Source: Herbidospora cretacea (GTDB lineage Bacteria > Actinomycetota > Actinomycetes > Streptosporangiales > Streptosporangiaceae). Taken from it: 64,000 bases of DNA. Numbering within the stretch: position 1 is the first letter of the stretch; each line of letters opens with the position of its first letter. The notes below the pieces were generated by a model that did not search any database, had not been told where the DNA came from, and was given only the letters and a program-made list of their open reading frames with translations. The stretch spans positions 1-64,000 of the forward strand of contig NZ_BBXG01000008.1 of the NCBI RefSeq assembly GCF_001570605.1. Direction: 5' to 3'. The position numbers and the translations under genes are program-made. Positions 56,416-64,000 of this stretch are shown one piece after another.

Positions 56416-56426
56416 GCGATCTTACA

Positions 56427-57575
56427 CTAGAAGTAGTCGAGCAGGTACGGCTTCGCCGCGAACACGGCGTCGAGGGCGTCGTCGAACCCGGCCGGCCCGG
56501 TCAGGGCGCCCGACATGCGAAGAGTGGCGGCGGGGACACCGGCGTACAGGGCGGACAGGCCGTTGATCGTGAGGGCCGGGCCTCCCCCGGAGCCGGGGGT
56601 CAGGGCGCCCGCGCCGGCCGCGACCTCCAGCCGCCAGGGCCCGCTGTTCGAGGGGCGGGCGGGGTCGGTCAGCTCGAAGGGGACCGAGGCGGTCACCGCC
56701 GGGGAGTAGCCGCGGCGGGCGATCGCGCCGGCGACGTCGACGAGGCGGAACATCCAGCGGGTCGAGGCCACGACGTCGGTGGAGCGCTCGCGCAGCAGCC
56801 ACAGGACGGGGTCGTCGGGCGCGATCGTCGCGGTGACCCGCTTGGCGACCGACGAGGAGGTGCCGACCAGCCCCCACAGGGCGCGCGCGGTCGCCTCGGA
56901 GGCGGCGACCAGGTTGTCGACCTCGATGTCGCCGCCCGACCAGCGGTAGATCACGTAGCCGTCGTCGGCGAGGTAGCAGAAGTCGTCGTCGTCGGCCAGC
57001 CAGACCCGCCAGGTGTCGGCGTCGTAGCAGAGCGGGCCGCAGGCGCGGGCGGCGGCGTGGAGGCGGCCGATCAGCGCCACCAGGTCGTCGGCGTCGGCGG
57101 GGCCCATGCGGCGCAGCTTGACCGGGTCGCCGGGCGCGACCGTGCGCAGCAGCTCGGTCGGCAGGGTCGCGATCGAGCGGGTCCCGGCGTGTTCCCAGCC
57201 CATGCTCCGGTAGAGGGGCGTGGTGGCCGGATAGAGCACCGAGACCGCGTTGCCGAGGTCGGCGCACCGCTCCAGCGCGGCGCCCATCACCAGACGGCCG
57301 ACGCCCCTCCCCCGGTCCTCGGGGGCCACGGTGACACCGGCCACGCCGCCCATGGGCTGCGGGCGGCCGTGCCACCACTGGGTGTACGGGTTGATCCGCG
57401 CGGTGGCGACCAGCCGGGCGCCGTCGACGACCCCGAGGTAGCGGCCCTGGGCCGCCAGCGGCGTGACCATGCGCCGCCACATCGCGGCGTCGCCCGCCGA
57501 GAGCGGCCCGAAGGCCCGCTTGCGGTTGTCGAGCACCGCGTCGAGATCGTCTACGCCGAGATCACGGATGTCCAC
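56427..57575 (-). CDS. Eis-like GNAT N-acetyltransferase
   Basis: A 382-residue protein of the Eis architecture. An N-terminal GNAT domain has the acetyl-CoA loop VAPEDRGRGVGRLVM (about residues 82-96) and the GWEHAGTRS segment. A second degenerate GNAT region follows, then a C-terminal SCP2-like domain ending in a terminal Phe carboxylate (YLLDYF), which is catalytic in Eis. Known members acetylate amines, including aminoglycosides or protein lysines; the substrate here is unknown. It stands between ruvC and yebC. GTG start. Confidence 0.88.
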   Translation of the reverse strand: MDIRDLGVDDLDAVLDNRKRAFGPLSAGDAAMWRRMVTPLAAQGRYLGVVDGARLVATARINPYTQWWHGRPQPMGGVAGVTVAPEDRGRGVGRLVMGAALERCADLGNAVSVLYPATTPLYRSMGWEHAGTRSIATLPTELLRTVAPGDPVKLRRMGPADADDLVALIGRLHAAARACGPLCYDADTWRVWLADDDDFCYLADDGYVIYRWSGGDIEVDNLVAASEATARALWGLVGTSSSVAKRVTATIAPDDPVLWLLRERSTDVVASTRWMFRLVDVAGAIARRGYSPAVTASVPFELTDPARPSNSGPWRLEVAAGAGALTPGSGGGPALTINGLSALYAGVPAATLRMSGALTGPAGFDDALDAVFAAKPYLLDYF

Positions 57576-57602
57576 GGGACCACAACCTACGCAGGCCTGA
57601 GT

Positions 57603-58382
57603 TCAGGCGTCGAGCTTGGCCAGGATCTCGTCGGAGACGTCGGCGTTGGCCCAGACGTTCTGGACGTCGTCGCTGTCCTCGAGCGCGTCGATCAGCTTGA
57701 AGACCTTGCGGGCGGCGTCCTCGTCGACCGGCACGTTGATCGTCGGCATGAAGCTGCTGTCGGCCGAGTCGTAGTCGATGCCGGCGTCCTGCAGCGCCTT
57801 GCGGACCGGCACCAGGTCGCTGGCCTCGGTGACGATCTCGAACGACTCGTCGAGGTCGTTGACCTCTTCGGCGCCGGCTTCGAGGACGACCTCGAGCACC
57901 TGGTCCTCGGTCAGCTCCACCCGGCCGGCCTTGGTCTCCGACACCAGCTTGGGCACGATGATGACGCCCTTGCGGTTGAACATGTAGGAGACCGAGTTGG
58001 GGTCGGCCAGCGAGCCGCCGTTGCGGGTCAGCGCGACCCGGACCTCGGAGGCCGCGCGGTTGCGGTTGTCGGTGAGGCACTCGATGAGCAGGGCGACGCC
58101 GCTGGGGCCGTAGCCCTCGTACATGATCGTCTGCCAGTCGGCGCCGCCGGCCTCCAGGCCGCCGCCGCGCTTGCGGGCGCGCTCGATGTTGTCGACCGGC
58201 ACCGAGCTCTTACGGGCCTTGGTGATGGCGTCGTAGAGGGTCGGGTTGCCGTCAGGATCGGGGCCACCGGTCCTGGCCGCCACTTCGATGTTCTTGATGA
58301 GCTTCGCGAACAGCTTCCCGCGCTTGGCGTCGAGCGCGGCCTTCTTGTGCTTCGTCGTCGCCCATTTGGAGTGGCCGGACAT
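57603..58382 (-). CDS. yebC: YebC/PmpR-family protein
   Basis: A 259-residue protein starting [22 protein letters not shown], the diagnostic YebC N-terminus, followed by GGPDPDGN, the [23 protein letters not shown] core and an acidic C-terminal domain. Family members act as transcription regulators or, as recent work suggests, help ribosomes at difficult sequences. Its position between pdxT and ruvC is conserved; here an acetyltransferase gene lies between it and ruvC. Confidence 0.95.
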   Translation of the reverse strand: MSGHSKWATTKHKKAALDAKRGKLFAKLIKNIEVAARTGGPDPDGNPTLYDAITKARKSSVPVDNIERARKRGGGLEAGGADWQTIMYEGYGPSGVALLIECLTDNRNRAASEVRVALTRNGGSLADPNSVSYMFNRKGVIIVPKLVSETKAGRVELTEDQVLEVVLEAGAEEVNDLDESFEIVTEASDLVPVRKALQDAGIDYDSADSSFMPTINVPVDEDAARKVFKLIDALEDSDDVQNVWANADVSDEILAKLDA

Positions 58383-58385
58383 CGG

Positions 58386-58967
58386 CTAGAGCTCCCTTAC
58401 CATCTCAACGAAATACGAATGGACCCGCGCGTCGCCGGTCAGTTCCGGATGGAACGAGGTGGCGAGCAAGGGGCCTTGGCGGACCGCGACGATCCTATCC
58501 CCGGCGCGGGCCAGCACTTCGACATCGTTTCCGACGGACTCGACCCAGGGCGCCCGGATGAAGATCGCCCGGAAGCCCTGAATCCCCGGGAGGTCCAGAT
58601 CGTACTCGAAGGAGTCGACCTGGCGCCCGAAGGCGTTGCGGCGCACGACCATGTCGAGGCCGCCGAGGGTCTGCTGGCCCTCGATGCCGCCCTCGATGCG
58701 GTCGGCCAGCATGATCATCCCGGCGCACGAGCCGTAGGTGGGCATGCCCGCCTTGACCCGCTGCTGGATGGGGTCGAACATCTCGAACGCCACCGCGAGC
58801 TTCCACATGGTGGTCGACTCGCCGCCGGGGATGACCAGGGCGTCGACCTGGTCGAGCTCCTCGGGGCGGCGGACCGCCACCGTGACGGCGCCCGACTGGA
58901 CGAGGGCACGGGCGTGCTCGCGGACGTCGCCCTGAAGCGCGAGCACGCCGATCGTGGGCGTGGTCAA
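58386..58967 (-). CDS. pdxT: Pyridoxal 5'-phosphate synthase glutaminase subunit
   Basis: Class I glutamine amidotransferase that feeds ammonia to PdxS. The 193-residue product has [12 protein letters not shown] at the N-terminus, the PGGESTTMW loop, nucleophile C81 in YGSCAGMI and the H173/E175 pair in FHPEL. The start is TTG at 58967, 7 bp after the pdxS stop. It ends 3 bp before yebC. Confidence 0.96.
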   Translation of the reverse strand: MTTPTIGVLALQGDVREHARALVQSGAVTVAVRRPEELDQVDALVIPGGESTTMWKLAVAFEMFDPIQQRVKAGMPTYGSCAGMIMLADRIEGGIEGQQTLGGLDMVVRRNAFGRQVDSFEYDLDLPGIQGFRAIFIRAPWVESVGNDVEVLARAGDRIVAVRQGPLLATSFHPELTGDARVHSYFVEMVREL

Positions 58968-58974
58968 GAGCCGG

Positions 58975-59877
58975 TCACCAACCGCGCTCGGCCAGCCGGT
59001 GGGGCACCGGGATGTCGTCGACGTTGATGCCGACCATGGCCTCGCCGAGGCCGCGCGAGACCTTGGCGATCACGTCGGGGTCGTCGTAGAACGTGGTGGC
59101 CTTGACGATCGCGGCGGCCCGCTGGGCGGGGTTGCCCGACTTGAAGATGCCGGAGCCGACGAACACGCCCTCGGCGCCGAGCTGCATCATCATCGCGGCG
59201 TCGGCCGGGGTGGCGATGCCGCCCGCGGTGAACAGCACGACCGGCAGCTTGCCCTCGCGGGCGACCTCGGCGACCAGCTCGTAGGGGGCCTGCAGCTCCT
59301 TGGCCGCGACGTAGAGCTCGTCTTCGGGGAGGGAGGACAGACGGCGGAGCTCGGCGCGGATGGTGCGCATGTGGGTGACCGCGTTGGAGACGTCGCCGGT
59401 GCCGGCCTCGCCCTTGGACCGGATCATGGCCGCGCCCTCGGTGATGCGGCGCAGGGCCTCGCCCAGGTTGGTGGCGCCGCACACGAAGGGCACGGTGAAG
59501 CGCCACTTGTCGATGTGGTTGGCGTAGTCGGCGGGGGTCAGCACCTCGGACTCGTCGACGTAGTCGACGCCGAGGGCCTGGAGGATCTGGGCCTCGGCGA
59601 AGTGGCCGATGCGGGCCTTGGCCATGACCGGGATCGAGACGGCCTCGATGATGCCGTCGATCATGTCGGGGTCGCTCATCCGGGACACGCCGCCCTGCGC
59701 GCGGATGTCGGCGGGCACCCGCTCCAGGGCCATGACGGCGACCGCTCCGGCGTCTTCGGCGATCTTCGCCTGCTCGGCGGTGACGACATCCATGATCACG
59801 CCGCCCTTGAGCATCTCGGCCATGCCGCGCTTCACGCGGGCGGTGCCGACGGACGGGGTCGTTTCAGGGCTGGACAC
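58975..59877 (-). CDS. pdxS: Pyridoxal 5'-phosphate synthase lyase subunit
   Basis: Makes PLP from ribose 5-phosphate, glyceraldehyde 3-phosphate and ammonia. The 300-residue (beta/alpha)8 protein has D30 in VIMDVV, the catalytic lysine K87 in VMAKARIGH, the phosphate loop GEAGTGDV and [11 protein letters not shown] start with GAGGT seven bases upstream. The upstream gap contains an inverted repeat. No PdxR-type regulator gene is adjacent. Confidence 0.97.
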   Translation of the reverse strand: MSSPETTPSVGTARVKRGMAEMLKGGVIMDVVTAEQAKIAEDAGAVAVMALERVPADIRAQGGVSRMSDPDMIDGIIEAVSIPVMAKARIGHFAEAQILQALGVDYVDESEVLTPADYANHIDKWRFTVPFVCGATNLGEALRRITEGAAMIRSKGEAGTGDVSNAVTHMRTIRAELRRLSSLPEDELYVAAKELQAPYELVAEVAREGKLPVVLFTAGGIATPADAAMMMQLGAEGVFVGSGIFKSGNPAQRAAAIVKATTFYDDPDVIAKVSRGLGEAMVGINVDDIPVPHRLAERGW

Positions 59878-59907
59878 GGCGATACCTCACTCGAGGGGAC
59901 AGGTGAA

Positions 59908-59940
59908 TTGGTTCTATGTTAGGCGCTTCCAGGGAACCAA
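59908..59940. repeat. inverted repeat in the pdxS promoter region
   Basis: TTGGTTC (59908-59914) and GAACCAA (59934-59940) are 19 bp apart. A -10-like TAACAT (59915-59920) lies between them on the minus strand. This is a possible operator for pdxST or a leader hairpin; no regulator is identified. Confidence 0.4.
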
Positions 59941-59989
59941 AACGACAGTCCATTTCGTACCGAAAGACTGGCGGACCCGGACGGAATGT

Positions 59990-61000
59990 CTACGGGGCGA
60001 TCGGGGTCCGCGAGGCGAGCACGACCCAGACCTGGCCACGGGCGAACGGCATCGGGGAGCCGTCGGCCATCGTGAACGTGGTGCCGTCCTCCTCGGTGGG
60101 GCGTTTCCACCGGACCTTGTAGGCCTTGCCGTCGCGCAGCACGACGCCGGTGCCCCTGCCGGTCGAGTGGACCAGCGGGGTGTAGCTGCCGGTGAAGTCG
60201 TGGAACTGCGAGCGCTCGGTCTTGGTGTACTGCACGACCACGGTCGCGGGGGCGATCTGGCCGCCCTCGGCGGCCATGTCCTTCTGGCCGTCCTGGATGA
60301 CGGCCCACTTCTTGGCGTTCGGGGCCCATTGGAAGGTGAAGCTGGCGGCCGGGTACTTCACCGTGTACTGCTTCTTCGGCGTGCCGCCCTCCGGGGCCTC
60401 GTCGGAGAAGGTGAAGCCGATGTCGGCCGCCTTGGTCGCCTTGGAGCCCTTGAGCAGCTGGGCGGGCCGGCCGACGAGGTTGTAGGGGGCGACGCGGCCC
60501 GGGTAGCGGAAGTAGGCCGAGGGCGAGGAGCTGTCGGAGACGTCCACCAGCGAGGCCTGCTGCACGAACGGGATCATCTTGGTCTGCACGCCCGAGTAGG
60601 CCAGCGCGGGCTTGCCGAACATCGGCAGGATGTGCAGGTCGGAGATGCGGGCGGAGCGGACCGGCCCGACCTCCTTGGGCAGCTTGGAGGAGAAGATCGC
60701 CATCAGCCGGGTCAGGCCGCCCTCGACCTGCTCGACGTAGACGATGTCGGCGGACTTCACGCCGATCTGCGGCTTGCCCGAGTGGGTGTTCTCGATCTTG
60801 ACGGCCAGAACCGGCCTGCGGGAGGCGACCGGCATGCCGGTGAACGGGTGCTCCGGCGGCTTGCTCGGGGAGTCCGACGCCGCGACGTCGGCGGCCTGGG
60901 GCGTCGTGCCCGGACTGCCGCCCTCGCTCCCCGACGAGCACGCCGTCGTCAGCAGTGTCGCCCCAGCGAGCATGAGAACGCCCATCCGATGTGCCCGCAC
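59990..61000 (-). CDS. DUF3048 lipoprotein
   Basis: A 336-residue secreted lipoprotein. The signal peptide RMGVLMLAGATLLTTACSS contains the lipobox TTAC. The DUF3048 domains follow, with RPVLAVKIENTHSGKPQIG, ADIVYVEQVEGGLTRLMAIF, GPVRSARISD and a C-terminal VVLRDGKAYKVRWKRP segment. The family is related to YerB of Bacillus; function unknown. The start is taken as GTG 61000, 8 nt after GGGAGG; a TTG two codons upstream is the alternative. Confidence 0.9.
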   Translation of the reverse strand: MRAHRMGVLMLAGATLLTTACSSGSEGGSPGTTPQAADVAASDSPSKPPEHPFTGMPVASRRPVLAVKIENTHSGKPQIGVKSADIVYVEQVEGGLTRLMAIFSSKLPKEVGPVRSARISDLHILPMFGKPALAYSGVQTKMIPFVQQASLVDVSDSSSPSAYFRYPGRVAPYNLVGRPAQLLKGSKATKAADIGFTFSDEAPEGGTPKKQYTVKYPAASFTFQWAPNAKKWAVIQDGQKDMAAEGGQIAPATVVVQYTKTERSQFHDFTGSYTPLVHSTGRGTGVVLRDGKAYKVRWKRPTEEDGTTFTMADGSPMPFARGQVWVVLASRTPIAP

Positions 61001-61082
61001 GGACAACTCCTCCCGAGTCCCGAAAAATCGGCGCTAGCTTACCGGCGCTAGCTGGTGAATCGGTCAGAGTCCGTCAAGTCGG

Positions 61083-61610
61083 TCAGGCGCCCGCCATCGC
61101 CTTGGGCGGGTCGTCGTCGATGTCGAAGAAGCCGGGGTAGGGCGTGTGCCCGGCCAGCCGCAGCACCCGGGCCAGGAAACGGCGCTGCGCGACCCGGGTG
61201 ACGTCGACGGCGTTGTTGTAGAACCGCCGCGAGTAGACGACCTTGGCCACCGCCGCGTCGAGCTCGGCCAGCAGCTCGGGGGCCTGCACCCGTTCGGCGA
61301 AGGTCTCCTGGTCGACGACCGCCCGCAAGGTGCGGGACAGGTCGCTCTCGGCGTGCTCGCGCTCGTCGGGGCCCGCCGTACGGGCCTCGTGGGCCGCCGC
61401 CGCCAGCACCAGCGACGTGGCCGGGTCGAGCAGCCGCGAGCCCGCCAGCTCCAGGCTGACCGCGGCCCGCCGCAGCAGGGCGGCGTCGAGGGCGGCGTGG
61501 GCGGTCTCCAGCCGGATGTGCAGCCGGTCGAGCCGCCCAGCCCGCCAGGAGATGTAGACGGCCGCCAGCACGATGACCACGCCGACGATCAGGATGACCG
61601 TGCTGTTCAC
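61083..61610 (-). CDS. LemA-like membrane protein
   Basis: A 175-residue protein with one N-terminal membrane helix (TVILIVGVVIVLAAVYISW) and a helical domain containing RRFYNNAVDVTR, close to the YN(Q/N)AV signature of LemA-family proteins. It follows pimA with no gap: the GTG comes directly after the pimA stop, and GGAGG lies within the end of pimA. In other actinobacteria a similar protein follows pimA; its role in the envelope is unknown. Confidence 0.85.
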   Translation of the reverse strand: MNSTVILIVGVVIVLAAVYISWRAGRLDRLHIRLETAHAALDAALLRRAAVSLELAGSRLLDPATSLVLAAAAHEARTAGPDEREHAESDLSRTLRAVVDQETFAERVQAPELLAELDAAVAKVVYSRRFYNNAVDVTRVAQRRFLARVLRLAGHTPYPGFFDIDDDPPKAMAGA

Positions 61611-62735
61611 TTACTCGTCCTCCACGCCGACGGGCCCGCCGGTGACGGTCTCGTAGACCCGCAGCACGTCGCGGGCGACGGTCGACCAGTCGTACTTGCG
61701 GACCGCGACGCGGGCCTCGTCGGAGTACTTGGCCCGGCGCTGCGGGTCGTCGAGCAGCCGGGCCGCCTCGCGGGCCAGCGCGGCCGGGTCGCCCGTGGTG
61801 AACAGCGCGCCGGCCTGCCCGTCGCCCAGCACCTTGCGGAAGGCGGGGATGTCGCTGGCCAGGATGGTCGCGCCCGCCGACATGGCCTCGGTGAGCACGA
61901 TGCCGAAGCTCTCGCCGCCCAGGTTGGGCGCGACGAACACGTCGACCGAGTGGTAGGCGCGGATCTTGTCGGCCTCGCTGACCATGCCGAGCAGGCTCAC
62001 CCGGTCGTGCAGGTTCTTGGGAAGCTTCGCGTAGACGTCGTCGGAGTCGCCCGGCCCCGCGATCAGCAGCCGCGCGTCGGGCCGGTCCGTGGAGAGCTTC
62101 GCGAACGCCTCCAGCAGCACGGCCAGGCCCTTGCGGGGTTCGTCCATCCGCCCCAGGAAGCCGAGGACCGTGCCGTCGGGGCCCCAGCCGGGGAGCGGCT
62201 CGGCCTCGGCGTAGCGGTCGACGGTGACGCCGTTGGGGATCAGCACCGCGTCGCCGCCCAGGTGCTCGACCAGGGTCTTCCTGGCCGCGTCGGAGACCGC
62301 GATCCGGCCGGTGATCTTCTCCAGGGCGGTGTTCAGGACGGGCGCGGTCGCCGTGACGGCGCGCGAGCGTTCGTAGGAGGCGTGGAAGGTCGCCACGATC
62401 GGGCCGCGCGCGACCCAGCAGGCCAGCAGCCCGACCGACGGCACGGCGGGCTCGTGGACGTGGAGCACGTCGAAGCGGCCCTCGCGGATCCACTTGCGGA
62501 CCCGGTTGGCCGACAGGAACCCGAAGGTCAGCCGGGCCACCGACCCGTTGTAGGGCACCGGCACGGCCCGCCCGGCCGACACCACGTAGGCGGGCAGCGG
62601 CGCGTCGTCGCCGGCCGGGGCCATGACCGAGACCCGGTGGCCGTCGTCGATCAGCGCCTCGGCCAGGTCGCGCACGTGGGCCTGGACGCCGCCCGGCACG
62701 TCCCACATGTACGGGCAGACGATCCCGATCCTCAC
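61611..62735 (-). CDS. pimA: Phosphatidylinositol alpha-mannosyltransferase PimA
   Basis: GT4 glycosyltransferase that adds the first mannose from GDP-mannose to phosphatidylinositol at the inner membrane. The 374-residue product has the acceptor loop MWDVPGGVQAHVRDLA near the N-terminus, the H in HVHEPAVPS, the R/K pair in GRMDEPRKGL and the EX7E motif in GESFGIVLTEAMSAG. No membrane helix. GTG overlaps the acyltransferase stop as GTGA. Assignment is strengthened by the pgsA-acyltransferase-pimA order. Confidence 0.94.
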   Translation of the reverse strand: MRIGIVCPYMWDVPGGVQAHVRDLAEALIDDGHRVSVMAPAGDDAPLPAYVVSAGRAVPVPYNGSVARLTFGFLSANRVRKWIREGRFDVLHVHEPAVPSVGLLACWVARGPIVATFHASYERSRAVTATAPVLNTALEKITGRIAVSDAARKTLVEHLGGDAVLIPNGVTVDRYAEAEPLPGWGPDGTVLGFLGRMDEPRKGLAVLLEAFAKLSTDRPDARLLIAGPGDSDDVYAKLPKNLHDRVSLLGMVSEADKIRAYHSVDVFVAPNLGGESFGIVLTEAMSAGATILASDIPAFRKVLGDGQAGALFTTGDPAALAREAARLLDDPQRRAKYSDEARVAVRKYDWSTVARDVLRVYETVTGGPVGVEDE

Positions 62736-63646
62736 GGCCGTGGCTCCCGGGGCTCCAGGTCTTCCAGCCAGAGCCGCTGGAGCATGTGCCAGTCCTCAGG
62801 GTGCTCCGCGATGCCCTTCTCGAAGGCCGCCGCCATGCCCTGCGTGAGCGCGGCGACCTTCTCCTGCCGGGTCCCCTCGGCCGGCACGGGCACTTCCGGA
62901 TGAACGTCTAAACCCCAGTCGGGGCCGTCGAACCAGATGGTCACCGGCACCAGCGCGGCCCCGGTCTGCAGGGCCAGCAGCGCGGGCCCGGCCGCCATGC
63001 GGGTGCGGGAGCCGAAGAAGTCGACCTCGATCCCGCTGTCGGTCAGGTCGCGGTCGGCCGGGAGGCAGACCAGCTTCCCGGCGCGGGTGCGCTGGGCGAG
63101 GGTGCCGAAGGCGTGGGCGGTGCCGCCCCCCTTGGCGGTCAGCGGCAGCACCTCCATCCCGATGGCGGTGCGGAAGGCGACGAACCTCTCGAAGAGCGAC
63201 TCGGGCTTGAGGCGCTCCATCACGGTCGTGAACGGGTGGCCGCACTGGATCATCCACATCCCGGCGGCGTCCCAGTTGCCCATGTGGGGCAGCGCGATCA
63301 CCACGCCGCGCCCGGCGTCGAGGTGGTCGAAGATGTGGTGGGCGTCGATCGCGCGGGTGCGGGCGTGGACGTCGGCCGGATCCATCGCCGGAAGCCGGAA
63401 GACCTCCATCCAGTAGCGCATGTAGGACCGCAGGCCCGCCCTGGACAGCTCCCGGAGCGGAGCCCCCTCGCGGCCGGTCACCCGGGCCAGGTTCGACTCC
63501 AGGCGGCGGACCGACTTGCCCTGCCGCCGCCACATGACGTCGGCGATCGCCTGGAAGGCCAGCGCGGCGAGCTTCAGCGGGACGTGGCGGACCACGGCCC
63601 AGCCGACCGTGTAGGCCGACGCGACGATCCGATCAGTGAGCGTCAT
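62732..63646 (-). CDS. phosphatidylinositol mannoside acyltransferase (HtrB/PatA family)
   Basis: Acyl-CoA-dependent acyltransferase that acylates mannose of PIM1/PIM2, corresponding to Rv2611c of M. tuberculosis by context. The 304-residue product has an N-terminal hydrophobic helix, the catalytic HX4D motif HMGNWD, and LPADRDLTDSGIEVDFFG. The ATG at 63646 starts MTLTDRIVASAY and overlaps the pgsA end by 14 nt. HtrB-type lipid A acylation is excluded because this lineage lacks lipid A. Confidence 0.93.
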   Translation of the reverse strand: MTLTDRIVASAYTVGWAVVRHVPLKLAALAFQAIADVMWRRQGKSVRRLESNLARVTGREGAPLRELSRAGLRSYMRYWMEVFRLPAMDPADVHARTRAIDAHHIFDHLDAGRGVVIALPHMGNWDAAGMWMIQCGHPFTTVMERLKPESLFERFVAFRTAIGMEVLPLTAKGGGTAHAFGTLAQRTRAGKLVCLPADRDLTDSGIEVDFFGSRTRMAAGPALLALQTGAALVPVTIWFDGPDWGLDVHPEVPVPAEGTRQEKVAALTQGMAAAFEKGIAEHPEDWHMLQRLWLEDLEPREPRP

Positions 63647-64000
63647 GCTCCACCGCCTGCTTGTGGACGACATGCATGCGCTGCCCCACAGTGATCACGC
63701 TGGCCGCGGCCAGCCCCCAAAGACCCACAGCCAGAACGTACGGCACGCCCAAACCGTCGAGGAAGGCCACCACGAGGACGACCAGCAGCCGTTCGCCGCG
63801 TTCGGCGATGCCCACGTTGGCGTGCATGCCCAGGCCCTCGGCCCGCGCCTTGGCGTAGGAGACGACCGCGCCGCCGACCAGGCAGAGCAGGCCGCCCAGG
63901 GCCAGCGCCCCCTGGTCGTCGAGGACCAGATAGACGATCAGGCCGGAGAAGACGCCCGCGTCGGCGACCCGGTCGAGGGTCGAGTCGAGGAAGGCGCCCC
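63633..64000 (-). CDS. pgsA: CDP-alcohol phosphatidyltransferase, probable phosphatidylinositol phosphate synthase (5' end cut)
   Basis: C-terminal part of an integral membrane CDP-alcohol phosphotransferase; the gene continues beyond the right edge. Reading inward from the edge gives GAFLDSTLDRVAD, the second half of the family motif (G-x3-D-x3-D) that binds metal and CDP. Helices follow (GVFSGLIVYLVL, ALGGLLCLVGGAVVSY), then RAEGLGM and GERLLVVLVVAF. The position upstream of the PIM acyltransferase and pimA indicates synthesis of phosphatidylinositol phosphate rather than phosphatidylglycerol phosphate; this is inferred from context. Confidence 0.9.
   Translation of the reverse strand, partial: GAFLDSTLDRVADAGVFSGLIVYLVLDDQGALALGGLLCLVGGAVVSYAKARAEGLGMHANVGIAERGERLLVVLVVAFLDGLGVPYVLAVGLWGLAAASVITVGQRMHVVHKQAVEHDAH

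Overview
The window comes from a high-GC actinomycete. Codons end almost always in G or C, GTG and TTG starts are common, and the 16S leader carries the actinobacterial TTGAGAACTCAACAGTGTGC element. The gene order (pgsA, PIM acyltransferase, pimA, pdxS, pdxT, yebC, ruvCAB, yajC-secD-secF, apt, relA, hisS, aspS, rarA, alaS, ruvX, mltG, aroE, infC-rpmI-rplT, trmH, pheS-pheT, argCJBD...) is a core actinobacterial backbone also known from Mycobacterium and Streptomyces. A tricorn peptidase and a DUF574 methyltransferase point to a Streptosporangium- or Nonomuraea-like filamentous actinomycete; that placement is an inference.

Almost everything reads on the minus strand. From the right edge: pgsA (cut by the window), the PIM acyltransferase, pimA and a LemA-like protein; a DUF3048 lipoprotein; the pyridoxal phosphate synthase pair pdxS-pdxT; yebC; an Eis-like acetyltransferase; ruvC-ruvA-ruvB with a LexA-type SOS box in front of ruvC; yajC-secD-secF; apt; and relA. 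Two cyclophilins and a DUF349 protein read on the plus strand. Then come a metallo-hydrolase, hisS and aspS, the tricorn peptidase, a DUF2231 membrane protein, rarA, DUF948 and DUF6167 proteins, alaS, ruvX, two tandem mltG paralogs, aroE, infC-rpmI-rplT with hairpins and a terminator, a TrmH-family methyltransferase, an orphan soluble histidine kinase, and pheS-pheT.

Between pheT and argC (about 10.8-20.3 kb) the conserved backbone is interrupted by an accessory segment. It holds an acyl-CoA synthetase, an NTF2-like protein, an MFS exporter, an XRE-TPR regulator facing a small unknown protein, and two overlapping STAND-type ATPases with TPR-like tails but no recognisable DNA-binding domain.

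The left part is the arginine cluster argC-J-B-D-F-R-H (no argG), behind a promoter carrying ARG boxes. It is followed by mpg, tyrS, a TPR-like protein and finally an rRNA operon whose two promoters, leader and the first ~315 nt of 16S rRNA are visible.

I found no CRISPR array, insertion sequence, tRNA, phage module or biosynthetic gene cluster. The least explained parts are the STAND pair, the XRE/unknown-protein pair and several structured leaders.
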